The position numbers were made by a program, and so were the translations under genes. The notes under the pieces are model-generated. The model did not search any database, was not told where the DNA came from, and saw only the letters and a program-made list of their open reading frames with translations. A stretch of 64,000 nt of DNA from Campylobacter concisus (GTDB taxonomy: Bacteria > Campylobacterota > Campylobacteria > Campylobacterales > Campylobacteraceae), in NCBI RefSeq assembly GCF_003048375.1, contig NZ_CP021642.1, forward strand, positions 744,001 through 808,000, read 5' to 3'. The stretch's first letter is position 1; every line of letters starts with the position of its first letter. Positions 19,022 to 29,629 of the stretch are shown one piece after another.

Positions 19022-19254
19022 TTATTTTCCGGTTTTAGTATCTCTTCTATCTCTTTTGTAACGTCCTTTACGACGCGCAAATTTGTGTAGCTCTCGTAGC
19101 TCTTTTCGACAAAGGCGTTTATAAGCTCACGAGGCTCGATAAATTTCTTTCCCCCCATAAATTTCTGCCAGTCGCGCTCAAAAATTTCAGCAAAATCATC
19201 ATCAAGCGTTATCGTGTAGTCACGAGATGATACGGTGAGCGTGATCTGTTTCAT
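19018..19254 (-). CDS. Small acidic protein of unknown function
   Basis: A 78-residue cytoplasmic protein. It begins with a strand pattern (QITLTVSSRDYTITLDDDF) that loosely recalls the start of ZapA, then is predicted helical and ends in EIEEILKPENK. I do not recognise the family with confidence. ATG overlaps nothing upstream; its stop overlaps the pseudopilin ATG (ATGA), so the two are translationally coupled. Position next to a ZapB-like coiled-coil gene makes a division-related role possible, but this is weak. Confidence 0.65.
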   Translation of the reverse strand: MKQITLTVSSRDYTITLDDDFAEIFERDWQKFMGGKKFIEPRELINAFVEKSYESYTNLRVVKDVTKEIEEILKPENK

Positions 19255-19277
19255 TTTTTATGCCAAAAATGTCTAGC

Positions 19278-19511
19278 TTATCTGCCAAGGACGGCTTCGA
19301 TCTTCTTCATTACATCATCGGCTTCGCTATTTTTCTTATCTAGATCCTCTTCTAAGCGCATGATCTGGTTGGTTTTTGCCTCATTTTGTGCTTTTAATGT
19401 TACGATCTCATTACGTAGCTCTTCATTTACTTTGCAAACTTCATCGTATTTTGTGATGAGGTCATTTACTTTATCGCTTAGTGTGGTTAAGATCGCATTA
19501 TCTTCAAACAT
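19278..19511 (-). CDS. Small coiled-coil protein
   Basis: I choose the ATG at 19509-19511 (product MFEDNAILTT..., 77 residues) rather than the upstream in-frame start, as AAAGGAA lies 6 bases before it. Almost the whole protein is a heptad coiled coil (residues 8-70: LSDKVNDLITKYDEV, LRNEIVTLKAQNE, IMRLEEDLDKK). Size and pattern recall ZapB-like division proteins, but coiled coils are poor evidence of homology. First gene of the minus-strand series; TAGAAT at 19544-19549 could be its -10. Confidence 0.7.
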   Translation of the reverse strand: MFEDNAILTTLSDKVNDLITKYDEVCKVNEELRNEIVTLKAQNEAKTNQIMRLEEDLDKKNSEADDVMKKIEAVLGR

Positions 19512-19584
19512 AAAGGTTCCTTTAAAATAATAATTAATGCCGTATTCTAACACGCAGAGGCTAAATTCTTTTTAAAATTCTCAT

Positions 19585-19613
19585 TTGACAAAGCACTATC
19601 TTTGCTATAAAAT
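19585..19613 (+). promoter_or_regulatory. Promoter of uvrB
   Basis: TTGACA (19585-19590), a 17-base spacer and TAAAAT (19608-19613), 23 bases before the uvrB ATG. One of the few consensus -35 boxes in the window. No LexA-type operator is visible, in keeping with the absence of LexA in Campylobacter. Confidence 0.7.
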
Positions 19614-19636
19614 TCGCCCAAATTTAAAGGCGATCA

Positions 19637-21613
19637 ATGAGTAAATTTGAAATTTCATCTAAATTTAGCCCAAGCAGCGACCAAGCAAGAGCTATAAAAG
19701 AGATAGTAAAAAGTATAAAATCAGGCAATAAATATCAAACACTTCTAGGCGTCACAGGATCTGGCAAGACCTTTACCATGGCAAATGTCATACGCGAGCT
19801 AAATATGCCAACGCTCATCATGACGCACAATAAATCCCTTGCCGCTCAGCTTTACAGCGAATTTAAGGGCTTTTTCCCAAAAAACCACGTGGAGTACTTC
19901 ATAAGCTACTACGACTACTATCAGCCAGAGGCCTACATCCCACGAAGCGACCTATATATAGAAAAGGATAGCTCGGTAAATGATGAGCTTGAGCGCCTGC
20001 GTCTCTCTGCGACTGCTAGCTTGCTAAGCTTTGATGACGTCGTCTGTGTGGCTTCAGTCTCTGCAAACTACGGCCTTGGTAATCCAAGCGAGTATAAAGG
20101 CATGGTCGCATACCTAAACGTCGGCGATAAAATCAACCAGCGCACGCTACTGCAAAAGCTAGTGGATATGGGATACAAGCGAAACGACGTTTATTTCGAT
20201 CGTGGCGACTTTCGCGTAAACGGCGACGTGGTGGACGTATATCCCGCATATTTTAACGACGAGGCGTTTAGGATCGAGTTTTTCGGCGACGAGATCGAGA
20301 CGATGTATAGCCTGGACGTGCTGGAAAACAAAAAAAGACACGACCTGAAAAAATTTATCCTCTACCCGACCAGCCAGTTTATCGTGGGCGCTGATAGGCT
20401 AAAGATCGCTATGAAAGAGATCGAAGAGGAGCTTGATGTGCGCTTGAAAGAATTTAACGAGCAGGGCAAGCTTGTTGAGGCGCAGAGACTAAAGCAAAGA
20501 GTGGAGTTTGACCTTGAGATGATGGCAAGCACGGGCATGTGTAAAGGCATCGAAAACTACGCACGCCACCTAACTGGACAAAAGCCCGGAGAGACGCCAT
20601 ACTCGATGTTTGACTACTTTGAGATAAGTGGCGAGGACTATCTAGTTATCGTCGATGAGAGCCATGTGAGTTTGCCGCAGTTTAGGGGCATGTATGCAGG
20701 CGATAGGAGCCGTAAAGAGGTGCTTGTGGAGTATGGATTTCGCTTGCCATCAGCGCTTGATAACAGGCCGCTTAAATTTGACGAGTTTATAAGCAAAAAG
20801 GCTAAATTTCTCTTTGTCTCAGCCACGCCAAACGAGTATGAGCTTGGTATCAGCCAGGGCCACGTCTATGAGCAAATTTTGCGACCTACGGGACTGCTTG
20901 ATCCTTTGATCGAGATAAAAGATAGCGACAACCAGGTTGAAGCGCTATTTGACGAGGCAAAGGCAGTTATCGCTAGAGGTGAGCGTGTGCTTGTCACGGT
21001 GCTAACTAAAAAGATGGCCGAGGAGCTAAGCCGCTACTACATCGAGCTTGGCGTCAAGGTCAAGTATATGCACTCAGACATCGACGCGATCGAGCGAAAT
21101 GAGATCATTAGGGGGCTTAGAAGCGGCGAATTTGACATGCTAATAGGCATAAATTTGCTCCGTGAGGGGCTTGACCTGCCTGAAGTGAGCTTGATAGCGA
21201 TCATGGACGCTGATAAAGAGGGCTTTTTGCGCTCGACAACGAGCCTTATACAGACGATGGGGCGCGCGGCTAGAAACGTAAATGGCAAGGTGCTAATGTT
21301 TGCCAAAAAGATAACTAAGTCCATGAAAGAGGCGATCGATACGACGACTGCTAGACGTAAATTTCAAGATGAATACAACAAAGCTCACGGCATAACGCCA
21401 CACTCTGCAAGTAGAAATATCGAAGAGAGTCTGCACGTCGAGGACGGTACGGAGATTTTAAGAAAAGGCGCAAATCTGGAAAAAATGCCTGCGAGCGAGC
21501 GAGCCGCGATCGTAAAAGAGCTAAGAAAGCAGATGCTTGAAGCGGCAGCGCAGCTGGAGTTTGAGAAGGCGGCGGCATTACGTGACGAGATAGCAAAGAT
21601 GAGAAAACTTTAA
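19637..21613 (+). CDS. uvrB: Excinuclease ABC subunit UvrB
   Basis: A 658-residue UvrB of normal length. Walker A is [12 protein letters not shown] (about residues 35-46), the damage-probing beta-hairpin follows [12 protein letters not shown], helicase motifs include [17 protein letters not shown] and TMGRAARN, and the C-terminal UVR domain ([18 protein letters not shown], about 628-645) contacts UvrC. It verifies DNA damage handed over by UvrA and loads UvrC for incision. Diverges from the priA-side operon. Confidence 0.98.
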   Translation: MSKFEISSKFSPSSDQARAIKEIVKSIKSGNKYQTLLGVTGSGKTFTMANVIRELNMPTLIMTHNKSLAAQLYSEFKGFFPKNHVEYFISYYDYYQPEAYIPRSDLYIEKDSSVNDELERLRLSATASLLSFDDVVCVASVSANYGLGNPSEYKGMVAYLNVGDKINQRTLLQKLVDMGYKRNDVYFDRGDFRVNGDVVDVYPAYFNDEAFRIEFFGDEIETMYSLDVLENKKRHDLKKFILYPTSQFIVGADRLKIAMKEIEEELDVRLKEFNEQGKLVEAQRLKQRVEFDLEMMASTGMCKGIENYARHLTGQKPGETPYSMFDYFEISGEDYLVIVDESHVSLPQFRGMYAGDRSRKEVLVEYGFRLPSALDNRPLKFDEFISKKAKFLFVSATPNEYELGISQGHVYEQILRPTGLLDPLIEIKDSDNQVEALFDEAKAVIARGERVLVTVLTKKMAEELSRYYIELGVKVKYMHSDIDAIERNEIIRGLRSGEFDMLIGINLLREGLDLPEVSLIAIMDADKEGFLRSTTSLIQTMGRAARNVNGKVLMFAKKITKSMKEAIDTTTARRKFQDEYNKAHGITPHSASRNIEESLHVEDGTEILRKGANLEKMPASERAAIVKELRKQMLEAAAQLEFEKAAALRDEIAKMRKL

Positions 21614-21681
21614 AAAAGACAAGCCCTTTTTATTTTATACTGCGTTGGATATCGCTTCAAACTTCGGTCACGTATCATATA

Positions 21682-21715
21682 TACGCTCCCTTGTTTTTGC
21701 TTATCCGCCTTGTCT
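21682..21715 (+). repeat. Degenerate direct repeat R1, copy 1
   Basis: Contains CGCTCCCTTGTTTTTGCT followed by TATCCGCCTTGTCT. Found again at 21988-22021 with one change (CTCATCC for CTTATCC) and at 22151-22182. Unequal spacing (306 and about 163 bases) excludes a CRISPR array. Confidence 0.85.
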
Positions 21716-21797
21716 AAAAACAAAAAAATTCTTGTCTTGGTGGCTTAAATTTATATGTTCTATCTTCGGTCGAAAATTTCTTCGTTTCTGCTTGCAG

Positions 21798-21852
21798 TTG
21801 CGAGCTTGCGAAGCAAAACATTTAAAATCATCGCAAGATACTTTGCCTTGAT
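21798..21852 (+). repeat. Direct repeat R2, copy 1
   Basis: A 55-base sequence starting TTGCGAGCTTGCGAAGCAAA and ending CTTTGCCTTGAT; near-identical at 22040-22094 (one substitution seen, CTTTGGC for CTTTGCC). Confidence 0.85.
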
Positions 21853-21987
21853 GTTTTGTAACTAAAATTTAAATTTATATTTGCCTGGTTTGTGCAAATT
21901 TTAAACTGCGCAACATTCAAATCTATCACAAAATACTACCGTTAAATAAAATTAAATTTTAATGTTTCGCGCATTTAGTATTTTTTA

Positions 21988-22021
21988 TACGCTCCCTTGT
22001 TTTTGCTCATCCGCCTTGTCT
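21988..22021 (+). repeat. Degenerate direct repeat R1, copy 2
   Basis: Second copy of R1, followed by CATCGTAGCGAAG, which resembles the CCTCGTAGCGAAC after copy 3. Confidence 0.85.
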
Positions 22022-22039
22022 CATCGTAGCGAAGTCTCG

Positions 22040-22094
22040 TTGCGAGCTTGCGAAGCAAAACATTTAAAATCATCGCAAGATACTTTGGCTTGAT
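22040..22094 (+). repeat. Direct repeat R2, copy 2
   Basis: Second copy of R2, 242 bases after the first. The order R1-R2, R1-R2, R1 shows repeated duplication of a composite unit. Confidence 0.85.
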
Positions 22095-22150
22095 ATTTTA
22101 GTAGCCAAAATTTAATTTTTTATGTTGCGTAAATTTAATATTCTTGTATG

Positions 22151-22182
22151 TGCTCCCTTGTTTTTGCTTATCCGCCTTGTCT
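22151..22182 (+). repeat. Degenerate direct repeat R1, copy 3
   Basis: Third copy of R1 (TGCTCCC instead of CGCTCCC at its start), with no following R2, so the last unit is truncated. Confidence 0.8.
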
Positions 22183-22281
22183 CCTCGTAGCGAACTCAAA
22201 AAAATGGCGGTGGGATTATTTGTAGCATAAAAATGATGACAAAGCCGTGTTTTACGCTGTTAGCGAGCTATTTTTATAAAT

Positions 22282-23442
22282 TTATATCTTGCTAACCGGC
22301 TTTAAAAAGTAGCTAGAAACCGCGCAGATGAGCGATACTGCGGCGATAAAGTAAAATGAGTGCGTTAGGCTAAAGATGTCAGCGATCTTGCCGATGACCG
22401 TCGCAAATATACCGCCGATTGTTATGCTAAGCCCAAGCGTTACGCCAGAGGCTAGGCCGATTTGATTTGGCAGATAAAGCTGTGCAAGGGCGATTGATGG
22501 GCTAAAAGATAGGCTGATGCAGGCACTCACGCACATGGAGGCCACGAGAAATAGCGCGTAGCTGTCGATAAAGAGCATTAGCACGACTAGCGGCGCGGCG
22601 ATGCTTAGGCTTATTTTGATGAGCCTAACTAAGCCGTATCTATCAGCTAGTGCTCCGCCAAATAGCGTAGAGATCGCACCTGCAGCAAAAAACATACTTA
22701 AATTTACATTTGCAGTCTCTTTGCTAAGACCAAAAATTTTGATGAGATAGATGCTAAAAAATGCCGAAAAGCCAAAAGCGACAATCGAGCGTGAAAATAT
22801 ACACAGACAAAGCCTCAAAAATGCGCCCAGATCGTCTTTTAGAGCGCTTGTTTTTTGTGAAATTTGCTTTTTGTGATTGCCTTCTAGCGCTTTTATAAAT
22901 TTGCCCTTTTTAAGGTATAAAAGCGTTAGAAAAATTTGAGGGATTATAAAGACCAGCGTCCCTTTTAGGCCAAAATTTCCCACAAAAACGGCGACTAAAA
23001 TGGGTCCAACTGCAAAGCCCACGTTGCCACCAAAAGAGAATATGCTTATGCTTTTGGCTCTATTTTTGGCGTTTGAGGCGTAGTTTACGATCTTTGCGGC
23101 ACTTGGGTGAAAGAGCGCGGCGCCGATACCGCTTATCATCACGCAAAGCAAGATGATGTAGTAGTTTGTGACAAAGCCAGTTAGGCTCATGCCACCGCCC
23201 GCAAGCAGTAGCCCAAGCGGGATGACGTATGGTAGCTCTTTTTTGTCGCTTAGTCGGCCGATAAGTGGTTGGATGAGCGAGCTTGCTAAATTTGTGGCGG
23301 TCACGAGCGAGGCGGCTGTAGCGTAGTCGTAGTGGTAGCTCGCGATGAAAAAGGGCAGCATCGCACCAAGCGCGCTTTGGTTTATGTCGCTACAAAAGTG
23401 CCCAAGCCCCATTAGATACTTTAAATTTTCCGCCTTTTTCAT
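22282..23442 (-). CDS. MFS transporter
   Basis: A 386-residue protein with about 12 helices in two halves. The loop 2-3 motif is LIGRLSDKKELPYV, close to the G-x-x-x-D-(R/K) signature of the major facilitator superfamily, and the second half has FGGALADRYGLVRLI. HFCSDINQSALGAMLPFF at the N-terminus recalls fosmidomycin-resistance-type (Fsr) exporters, which I offer as the closest guess. Substrate unknown. It follows the AsmA-like gene without a gap. Confidence 0.88.
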   Translation of the reverse strand: MKKAENLKYLMGLGHFCSDINQSALGAMLPFFIASYHYDYATAASLVTATNLASSLIQPLIGRLSDKKELPYVIPLGLLLAGGGMSLTGFVTNYYIILLCVMISGIGAALFHPSAAKIVNYASNAKNRAKSISIFSFGGNVGFAVGPILVAVFVGNFGLKGTLVFIIPQIFLTLLYLKKGKFIKALEGNHKKQISQKTSALKDDLGAFLRLCLCIFSRSIVAFGFSAFFSIYLIKIFGLSKETANVNLSMFFAAGAISTLFGGALADRYGLVRLIKISLSIAAPLVVLMLFIDSYALFLVASMCVSACISLSFSPSIALAQLYLPNQIGLASGVTLGLSITIGGIFATVIGKIADIFSLTHSFYFIAAVSLICAVSSYFLKPVSKI

Positions 23443-25983
23443 CTAAAATAGCCCTTTTAAAAGCCCCTTTAAATTTTGCTTTTCGCCGCTTGCGTCATCA
23501 TCTTTGCCCAGCTTTTTATCTAAAAATCTACCTATCTCTTTTTTGACCTTATTCTCGAGATATTGCGACCTGACGTCGTATTTTAGCTTGTCTGTCGTGC
23601 CTGAGATTTGCACGTTTAGGTCGGTCTTTTCTAGCCTGCAAACAAGCGGCGCATTAAGCATTTTTGTGGCGGTATTATAAGTGCCGTTTGAAACCTTTAT
23701 ATCGCTCTTTGGCGAGCTTAAATTTACGTTAAAGATGACGTTGTCACCCTTTATATCGCCGTAAATTTTGCCGTCTTTGTAAATTTCTTTTGTGATGTCC
23801 TTGCCGGTGAAGGTTTTTATATTGTTTGTGAGATTTGTGCTGGCTAGGTGACCCTCTTTTAGTAAGATGTCAAATTTACCGAGCTTTTGCTTCGTCTCGT
23901 AGTCAAATTTAGCATTGCCGTTGCCGTCATATAGATGCTCTAGCCCCAAAGTCTGCGTTAGCCCTTTGACCTCAAAGTTTTTTAGCACCGCATCAAGCGT
24001 ACTGCTTTTGTAGTTTGCCTCTAGTTTGCCCTTAAACAGATCATCTGAAGTGACTTTCACACTTAGATCATCCACTTTGCCATTTGCTGTTACTAGGGCT
24101 GCAAATTTACCGTGAAGCTCGCGGCCAGCTAAAAATGCAAGCTTATTTAGCTCTGAAACTACCGCTTGAAGCTTTAAGCTTAGCGTGCTTTTGCCCACGT
24201 TAAAACTGCCATCTATGCCCTTTATATCAGCTAGCGAGCTAAGAAAGTCGCCACTAAATTTTGCCATGTCGCCTTTATAGTCTAGGCTCAAATTTGAGCT
24301 AAATTTCTCATTTTCAGGGAATTTTTTATCGAGCATTTTGCTAAGCGCTGCGGCGTTAAATTTACCATCATTTAAAGTGATCGTTGCAGCGACACTTGGG
24401 CTTTTGCTAAAGATATTTTGCCCCTTTGCTTGGAGATTTGCCTTGGCGTTTGCCAGTCTGTCGTTGCCGCTAAGTGCTAAAATTTCTCCTAGCTGCGCCT
24501 CTTTTAGGCTAAGATCAAGATTTTCATTTTTTATGGTGGCGTTTAGCTTGCCAGCAAAGGCATCGCCGCCTAAATTTAGCTCATCTATCTTGCTGTTTTT
24601 GACCTTCACATCGCCCGCAAGCGCCATCTTTGAGCCCACCTCAAAGCCACTGACCGCTTTAAATTTCTCAGGGTCGCTAATGAGCAGGGCAAATTTGCTA
24701 AAAATTTGGCTGTTTTTTATGTCAAAAACGCCCTTTACATCCTTTAGCTCGCCAAGGTCACTAAGCACGTTTGCGTCAAAATTTACAAGCTCACCTTTTG
24801 CGGTGGCACCGCCTTTTAGCTCAAATTTAGCTGCGTTTTTAAGCTTTGCAAGCCCATTATCTATAAGACCGTTTTTTATCTCAAGTTTAGCCTCGCCCGC
24901 AAGTTTTTTTAGCTCATCAAAGCCGCTAAAATTTGCGTTTAAATTTATCTGTCCGTCTGCGTAGCTAGGCTGCAAGGCAAGCGATAGAAGCTCTTTTAGC
25001 TTGATGTTAGCCGCGTTTAGGGCTAAGTTTTTGCTATCAAAATTTGCATTTATCTTGCCACCAAGCCCGTTTATCTCAGCTTTTAGACTTTTAAGAGCAT
25101 TTTCTTGCATTGTAATTTCGCCGTTTGCATCCACAGCGCCGCTTAGTTGCTCGCCTAAGAGCTTGCCAAAAAGGGCAAGATCAGGCACATTTAGCGAAAA
25201 GTCGCTCTTTAAATTTTTACTAGCTAAATCATAAGTCGTCTCGTTTGCTTTTAGAGTGGCTTTAGGTGCGATGATAATGGTTTTTGCGCTCACTTTTTCA
25301 TTTGCAAATTTGGCATTTACGCCACCTTTAAAGCTTATATCTTTTGCTAAATTTAGCCCAAATTCATTTTTAAGAATTTCTTTGTTTATCGCTGCGTCGC
25401 TAGTTAAAATTTGAGCGTTTATGATGGGTTCATTTTTCTCATCAACTCCTTGCATATTGCTCGTTAGATCAAGCTTGCCGCTAGCTAAATTTGGCTTTTT
25501 GGCAAGAGCTGATATCTCAGAAAGCTCGATATTTTTAGCGTCAAGATTTAGAGCTTTTGGCAGGTAGTCTTTTAAATTTGCGTTTAAATTTATGTTTGAA
25601 CCAAGCGCCGTGCCAGTGGCCGTTAGCTTGAAGTCGCTAAATTTACCAGCCACATTTGCTTTAAGAGCGACATCCTTTTTTAGCCCAAGCTCGCTAGCCT
25701 TTGCCTTGTTGGCATTTATATCTATGTTTAAGCTCATACTTTGAGCAAGCAAGGAGAGGTCGCCATTTGCCTTTAAATTTATGGCATCCATCACGGTCGC
25801 TTCTAAATTTAGAGTGCTAAGCCCAAGGTTAAAATCTTTAAATTTGACATCGATACCACGAGCTAGTGCCTCTTTTTCTATTTTGCTGGCTATAAATTTA
25901 TTGCCAAAAGAGCTAAAGATAAAGCCAAAAATGCAAAGGATTATCAGCACCAAAGCCGTTACTATGTAGGCTACTTTTTTCAT
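23443..25983 (-). CDS. AsmA-like envelope protein
   Basis: An 846-residue protein with one N-terminal membrane anchor (about residues 5-27) and a long periplasmic region of repeating beta-strand segments built on the pattern (L/A)xxNLKDxxxxLxLDAKNI, typical of the AsmA/TamB/DUF748 group. These repeating-groove proteins are linked to phospholipid transport or outer-membrane biogenesis. A basic tail (KKEIGRFLDKKLGKDDDASG) ends it. Assignment to AsmA rather than TamB rests on size and on the absence of a recognisable TamB C-terminal domain. Confidence 0.75.
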   Translation of the reverse strand: MKKVAYIVTALVLIILCIFGFIFSSFGNKFIASKIEKEALARGIDVKFKDFNLGLSTLNLEATVMDAINLKANGDLSLLAQSMSLNIDINANKAKASELGLKKDVALKANVAGKFSDFKLTATGTALGSNINLNANLKDYLPKALNLDAKNIELSEISALAKKPNLASGKLDLTSNMQGVDEKNEPIINAQILTSDAAINKEILKNEFGLNLAKDISFKGGVNAKFANEKVSAKTIIIAPKATLKANETTYDLASKNLKSDFSLNVPDLALFGKLLGEQLSGAVDANGEITMQENALKSLKAEINGLGGKINANFDSKNLALNAANIKLKELLSLALQPSYADGQINLNANFSGFDELKKLAGEAKLEIKNGLIDNGLAKLKNAAKFELKGGATAKGELVNFDANVLSDLGELKDVKGVFDIKNSQIFSKFALLISDPEKFKAVSGFEVGSKMALAGDVKVKNSKIDELNLGGDAFAGKLNATIKNENLDLSLKEAQLGEILALSGNDRLANAKANLQAKGQNIFSKSPSVAATITLNDGKFNAAALSKMLDKKFPENEKFSSNLSLDYKGDMAKFSGDFLSSLADIKGIDGSFNVGKSTLSLKLQAVVSELNKLAFLAGRELHGKFAALVTANGKVDDLSVKVTSDDLFKGKLEANYKSSTLDAVLKNFEVKGLTQTLGLEHLYDGNGNAKFDYETKQKLGKFDILLKEGHLASTNLTNNIKTFTGKDITKEIYKDGKIYGDIKGDNVIFNVNLSSPKSDIKVSNGTYNTATKMLNAPLVCRLEKTDLNVQISGTTDKLKYDVRSQYLENKVKKEIGRFLDKKLGKDDDASGEKQNLKGLLKGLF

Positions 25984-26065
25984 AAAATTCCTTTATATTA
26001 GTTTTACATATCATAAAACTTTAGTCACTTAGACTAAAGTTTTTAATAAAATTCACTATAAATTA

Positions 26066-26094
26066 TTGACTTTTTCAGAAAAAAATGCTAGGAT
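26066..26094 (+). promoter_or_regulatory. groESL vegetative promoter
   Basis: TTGACT (26066-26071), 17-base spacer, TAGGAT (26089-26094) with an upstream TG (extended -10). Transcription would begin near 26101, inside the CIRCE operator. Confidence 0.75.
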
Positions 26095-26095
26095 T

Positions 26096-26122
26096 TCATC
26101 ACTCAAAAATAAAGAGTGCTAA
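26096..26122 (+). promoter_or_regulatory. CIRCE operator (HrcA site) of groESL
   Basis: Left arm TCATCACTC (7 of 9 to consensus TTAGCACTC), spacer of exactly nine bases, right arm GAGTGCTAA (perfect). HrcA binding here would block the transcription start, giving heat induction of groESL. Confidence 0.85.
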
Positions 26123-26151
26123 AAAAGACAATTAAACTAAAAGGATGAACA

Positions 26152-26412
26152 ATGAACTTTCAACCATTAGGCAAGCGTGTCCTAGTCGAACGCGTAGAAG
26201 AGACAAAGACGACAGCTTCGGGCATAATTATACCTGATAACGCAAAAGAAAAACCTTTAAGCGGCGAGGTAAAAGCAGTTGGTGCTGAAGCTGAGGGCGT
26301 AAAAGTTGGTGAAAAAGTAGTATTTGCTAAATACGCTGGCACTGAGGTAAATTTAGATGATAAAACATATCTTGTTTTAAACATCGATGACATTTTAGGC
26401 GTGATTAAATAA
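26152..26412 (+). CDS. groS: Co-chaperonin GroES
   Basis: An 86-residue 10 kDa chaperonin with [19 protein letters not shown], the mobile loop [15 protein letters not shown] and the closing DDILGVIK. It caps the GroEL chamber. AAAAGGATG-type ribosome site upstream. Followed by groEL after 17 bases, and controlled by the CIRCE site 30 bases upstream. Confidence 0.98.
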   Translation: MNFQPLGKRVLVERVEETKTTASGIIIPDNAKEKPLSGEVKAVGAEAEGVKVGEKVVFAKYAGTEVNLDDKTYLVLNIDDILGVIK

Positions 26413-26417
26413 TTTAA

Positions 26418-28064
<1,647 letters not shown>

Positions 28065-28072
28065 CAGCCCTT

Positions 28073-28110
28073 TTCGAGCTAGAGCCTTTTCTAGCTCGAA
28101 TTTAAATTTT
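28073..28110 (+). terminator. Intrinsic terminator of groESL
   Basis: Perfect 11-bp stem TTCGAGCTAGA (28073-28083) / TCTAGCTCGAA (28090-28100), six-base loop, then TTTAAATTTT. Confidence 0.9.
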
Positions 28111-28194
28111 AACCTCACTAAATTTATAAAATTATTTACTCCTTTTTAAATTTATTCTTGTATCATTTTTGCATTCTTTTAGGGAGAATTTACA

Positions 28195-29562
28195 ATGAAA
28201 TATGATGAAATTTTTAGAGAATACGACATCCGTGGCATTTTTGAAAAAGACTTGACAGAAGATAGCGTCAAGGCTATAGGGCTTGCTTTGGGTAAGAAAT
28301 TTAACGAATTTGGCGTGAAAACTTTAAGCGTTGGCTTTGACGCAAGGCTAAGTGCTAGCACGCTTTTTAGGTATCTGCTAAGTGGTCTAAACAAGGCTGG
28401 TGGCTTTAAAATTTATAACATCGGCTTGTTACCAACTCCTGTTGGCTACTTTAGTGTTTATGCTGATTATTTTGACGCAAACATCATGATCACGGGCTCT
28501 CACAACCCAAAAGACTATAATGGCTTTAAGATCACCATTAAAAAAGATAGTTTCTTTGGTAAAGATCTGCAAATTTTAAAAGATAAGGTGAATGAGATAA
28601 TCGCCTCAAATTTAGAGATCGCAGACGATGAGAGCTGTGAGAAATTTAATATCTTAGAAAAATACGTTGAGTTTTTTGTAAAAGAATTTAGCGAGCTTAA
28701 AAATTTCAAAAAGCCTTTTGTCATAGACTGCGCAAATGGCGCTGTTGGCGTGAGCTTGGTGCCTATCGTCAAGGCACTTGGGCTAAATGCGAAAATTTTA
28801 TATGAAGATCCAGACGGAAATTTCCCAAATCACCACCCAGACCCAAGCGAAAAAGAGAATTTAAAAGAGATATTTTCACTCATCGAAAAAAAAGAATTTG
28901 ACCTTGGATTTGGCTTTGACGGAGATGGTGACAGGATCGCCGTGATAACTCCAAAAAGAGATATAAAAGGCGATGAGCTAGCCTATCTTTATGCGCTAAA
29001 TATGAAACATCCAAAGGTGCTTGGCGAGGTAAAATGCTCACAAAATATGTATGATGAGATCGCAAAAATCGGCGAAGTTTTCATGGGTAAGACCGGACAC
29101 AGTAATATAAAAAAGATGATGAAAGAGCTAAATGTTGATCTTGCGGCTGAAGTGAGCGGCCATATCTTCTTTAAAGAGCGATACTTTGGCTTTGACGATG
29201 CGCTTTATGCGATGATGAGGGTGCTTGAGCTAGTTCATAAGGGCTTTGATCTTGACGGCGAGCTTGATAAGATGCCGCTTGTCTTTAGCACCGATGAGAT
29301 CAAGATAAAGACGACTGACGAGGCTAAATTTAAGATAGTAGCCAAGCTAAAAGAGTGCGTGAAAAATGAAGGCTGCGACCTGCCAAAGATAAAAAATATC
29401 ATAGACATTGATGGTATTAGAATTCAGTTTGAAAATGGCTGGGCACTGGTGCGTGCGTCAAATACAACGCCAGTTATCGTCACTAGATTTGAGGCAAAGA
29501 GCAAGGAATTTCTTGCAGAGATCGAGCAAAAAGTGACAAATTTACTAAAGAGCTTGATGTAG
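28195..29562 (+). CDS. Phosphomannomutase/phosphoglucomutase (AlgC/ManB type)
   Basis: A 455-residue alpha-D-phosphohexomutase. Domain landmarks are EYDIRGIF near residue 9, the phosphoserine loop TGSHNP with S102, the metal loop DGDGD at 242-246, the sugar-specificity segment GEVSGH-like AAEVSGHIFF, and the phosphate-binding RASNTTP near 420. It interconverts mannose-6-P/mannose-1-P or the glucose pair, feeding surface polysaccharide synthesis. GGGAG ribosome site. A single gene with its own strong terminator. Confidence 0.94.
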   Translation: MKYDEIFREYDIRGIFEKDLTEDSVKAIGLALGKKFNEFGVKTLSVGFDARLSASTLFRYLLSGLNKAGGFKIYNIGLLPTPVGYFSVYADYFDANIMITGSHNPKDYNGFKITIKKDSFFGKDLQILKDKVNEIIASNLEIADDESCEKFNILEKYVEFFVKEFSELKNFKKPFVIDCANGAVGVSLVPIVKALGLNAKILYEDPDGNFPNHHPDPSEKENLKEIFSLIEKKEFDLGFGFDGDGDRIAVITPKRDIKGDELAYLYALNMKHPKVLGEVKCSQNMYDEIAKIGEVFMGKTGHSNIKKMMKELNVDLAAEVSGHIFFKERYFGFDDALYAMMRVLELVHKGFDLDGELDKMPLVFSTDEIKIKTTDEAKFKIVAKLKECVKNEGCDLPKIKNIIDIDGIRIQFENGWALVRASNTTPVIVTRFEAKSKEFLAEIEQKVTNLLKSLM

Positions 29563-29567
29563 CCAAT

Positions 29568-29616
29568 AAAAGCATTTTGGGTTAAATTTACTCCAAAATG
29601 CTTTTCAAATTTTTAT
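29568..29616 (+). terminator. Intrinsic terminator after the phosphohexomutase gene
   Basis: Perfect 13-bp stem AAAAGCATTTTGG (29568-29580) / CCAAAATGCTTTT (29593-29605) followed by CAAATTTTTATTT. May also serve the converging TfoX-like gene. Confidence 0.88.
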
Positions 29617-29629
29617 TTAAACATCCAAC

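Larger units (their letters stand above)
21614..22281. other. 668-base non-coding tract after uvrB
   Basis: No convincing gene. It holds degenerate direct repeats (below) and AT-rich filler. A 68-codon frame at 21645-21851 is mostly made of repeat sequence, has no good ribosome site and looks spurious. No strong terminator hairpin follows uvrB. The tract separates uvrB from the converging MFS gene. Confidence 0.7.

Noticed and set aside
19137-19165. C6 run in the 78-residue gene as another phase-variable tract
   Set aside because: Only six C; too short for the slippage known at G8 and longer.
21645-21851. 68-codon frame after uvrB
   Set aside because: Made largely of R1 and R2 repeat sequence, no ribosome site, not found in frame in the other repeat copies.
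21682-22182. CRISPR-like array of three repeats
   Set aside because: Spacings of 306 and about 163 bases, no equal spacers, no cas genes nearby.
24338-24964. 208-codon plus-strand frame inside the AsmA-like gene
   Set aside because: Antisense shadow: Ser/Leu/Ala/Phe-rich product mirroring the minus-strand gene, with no ribosome site.
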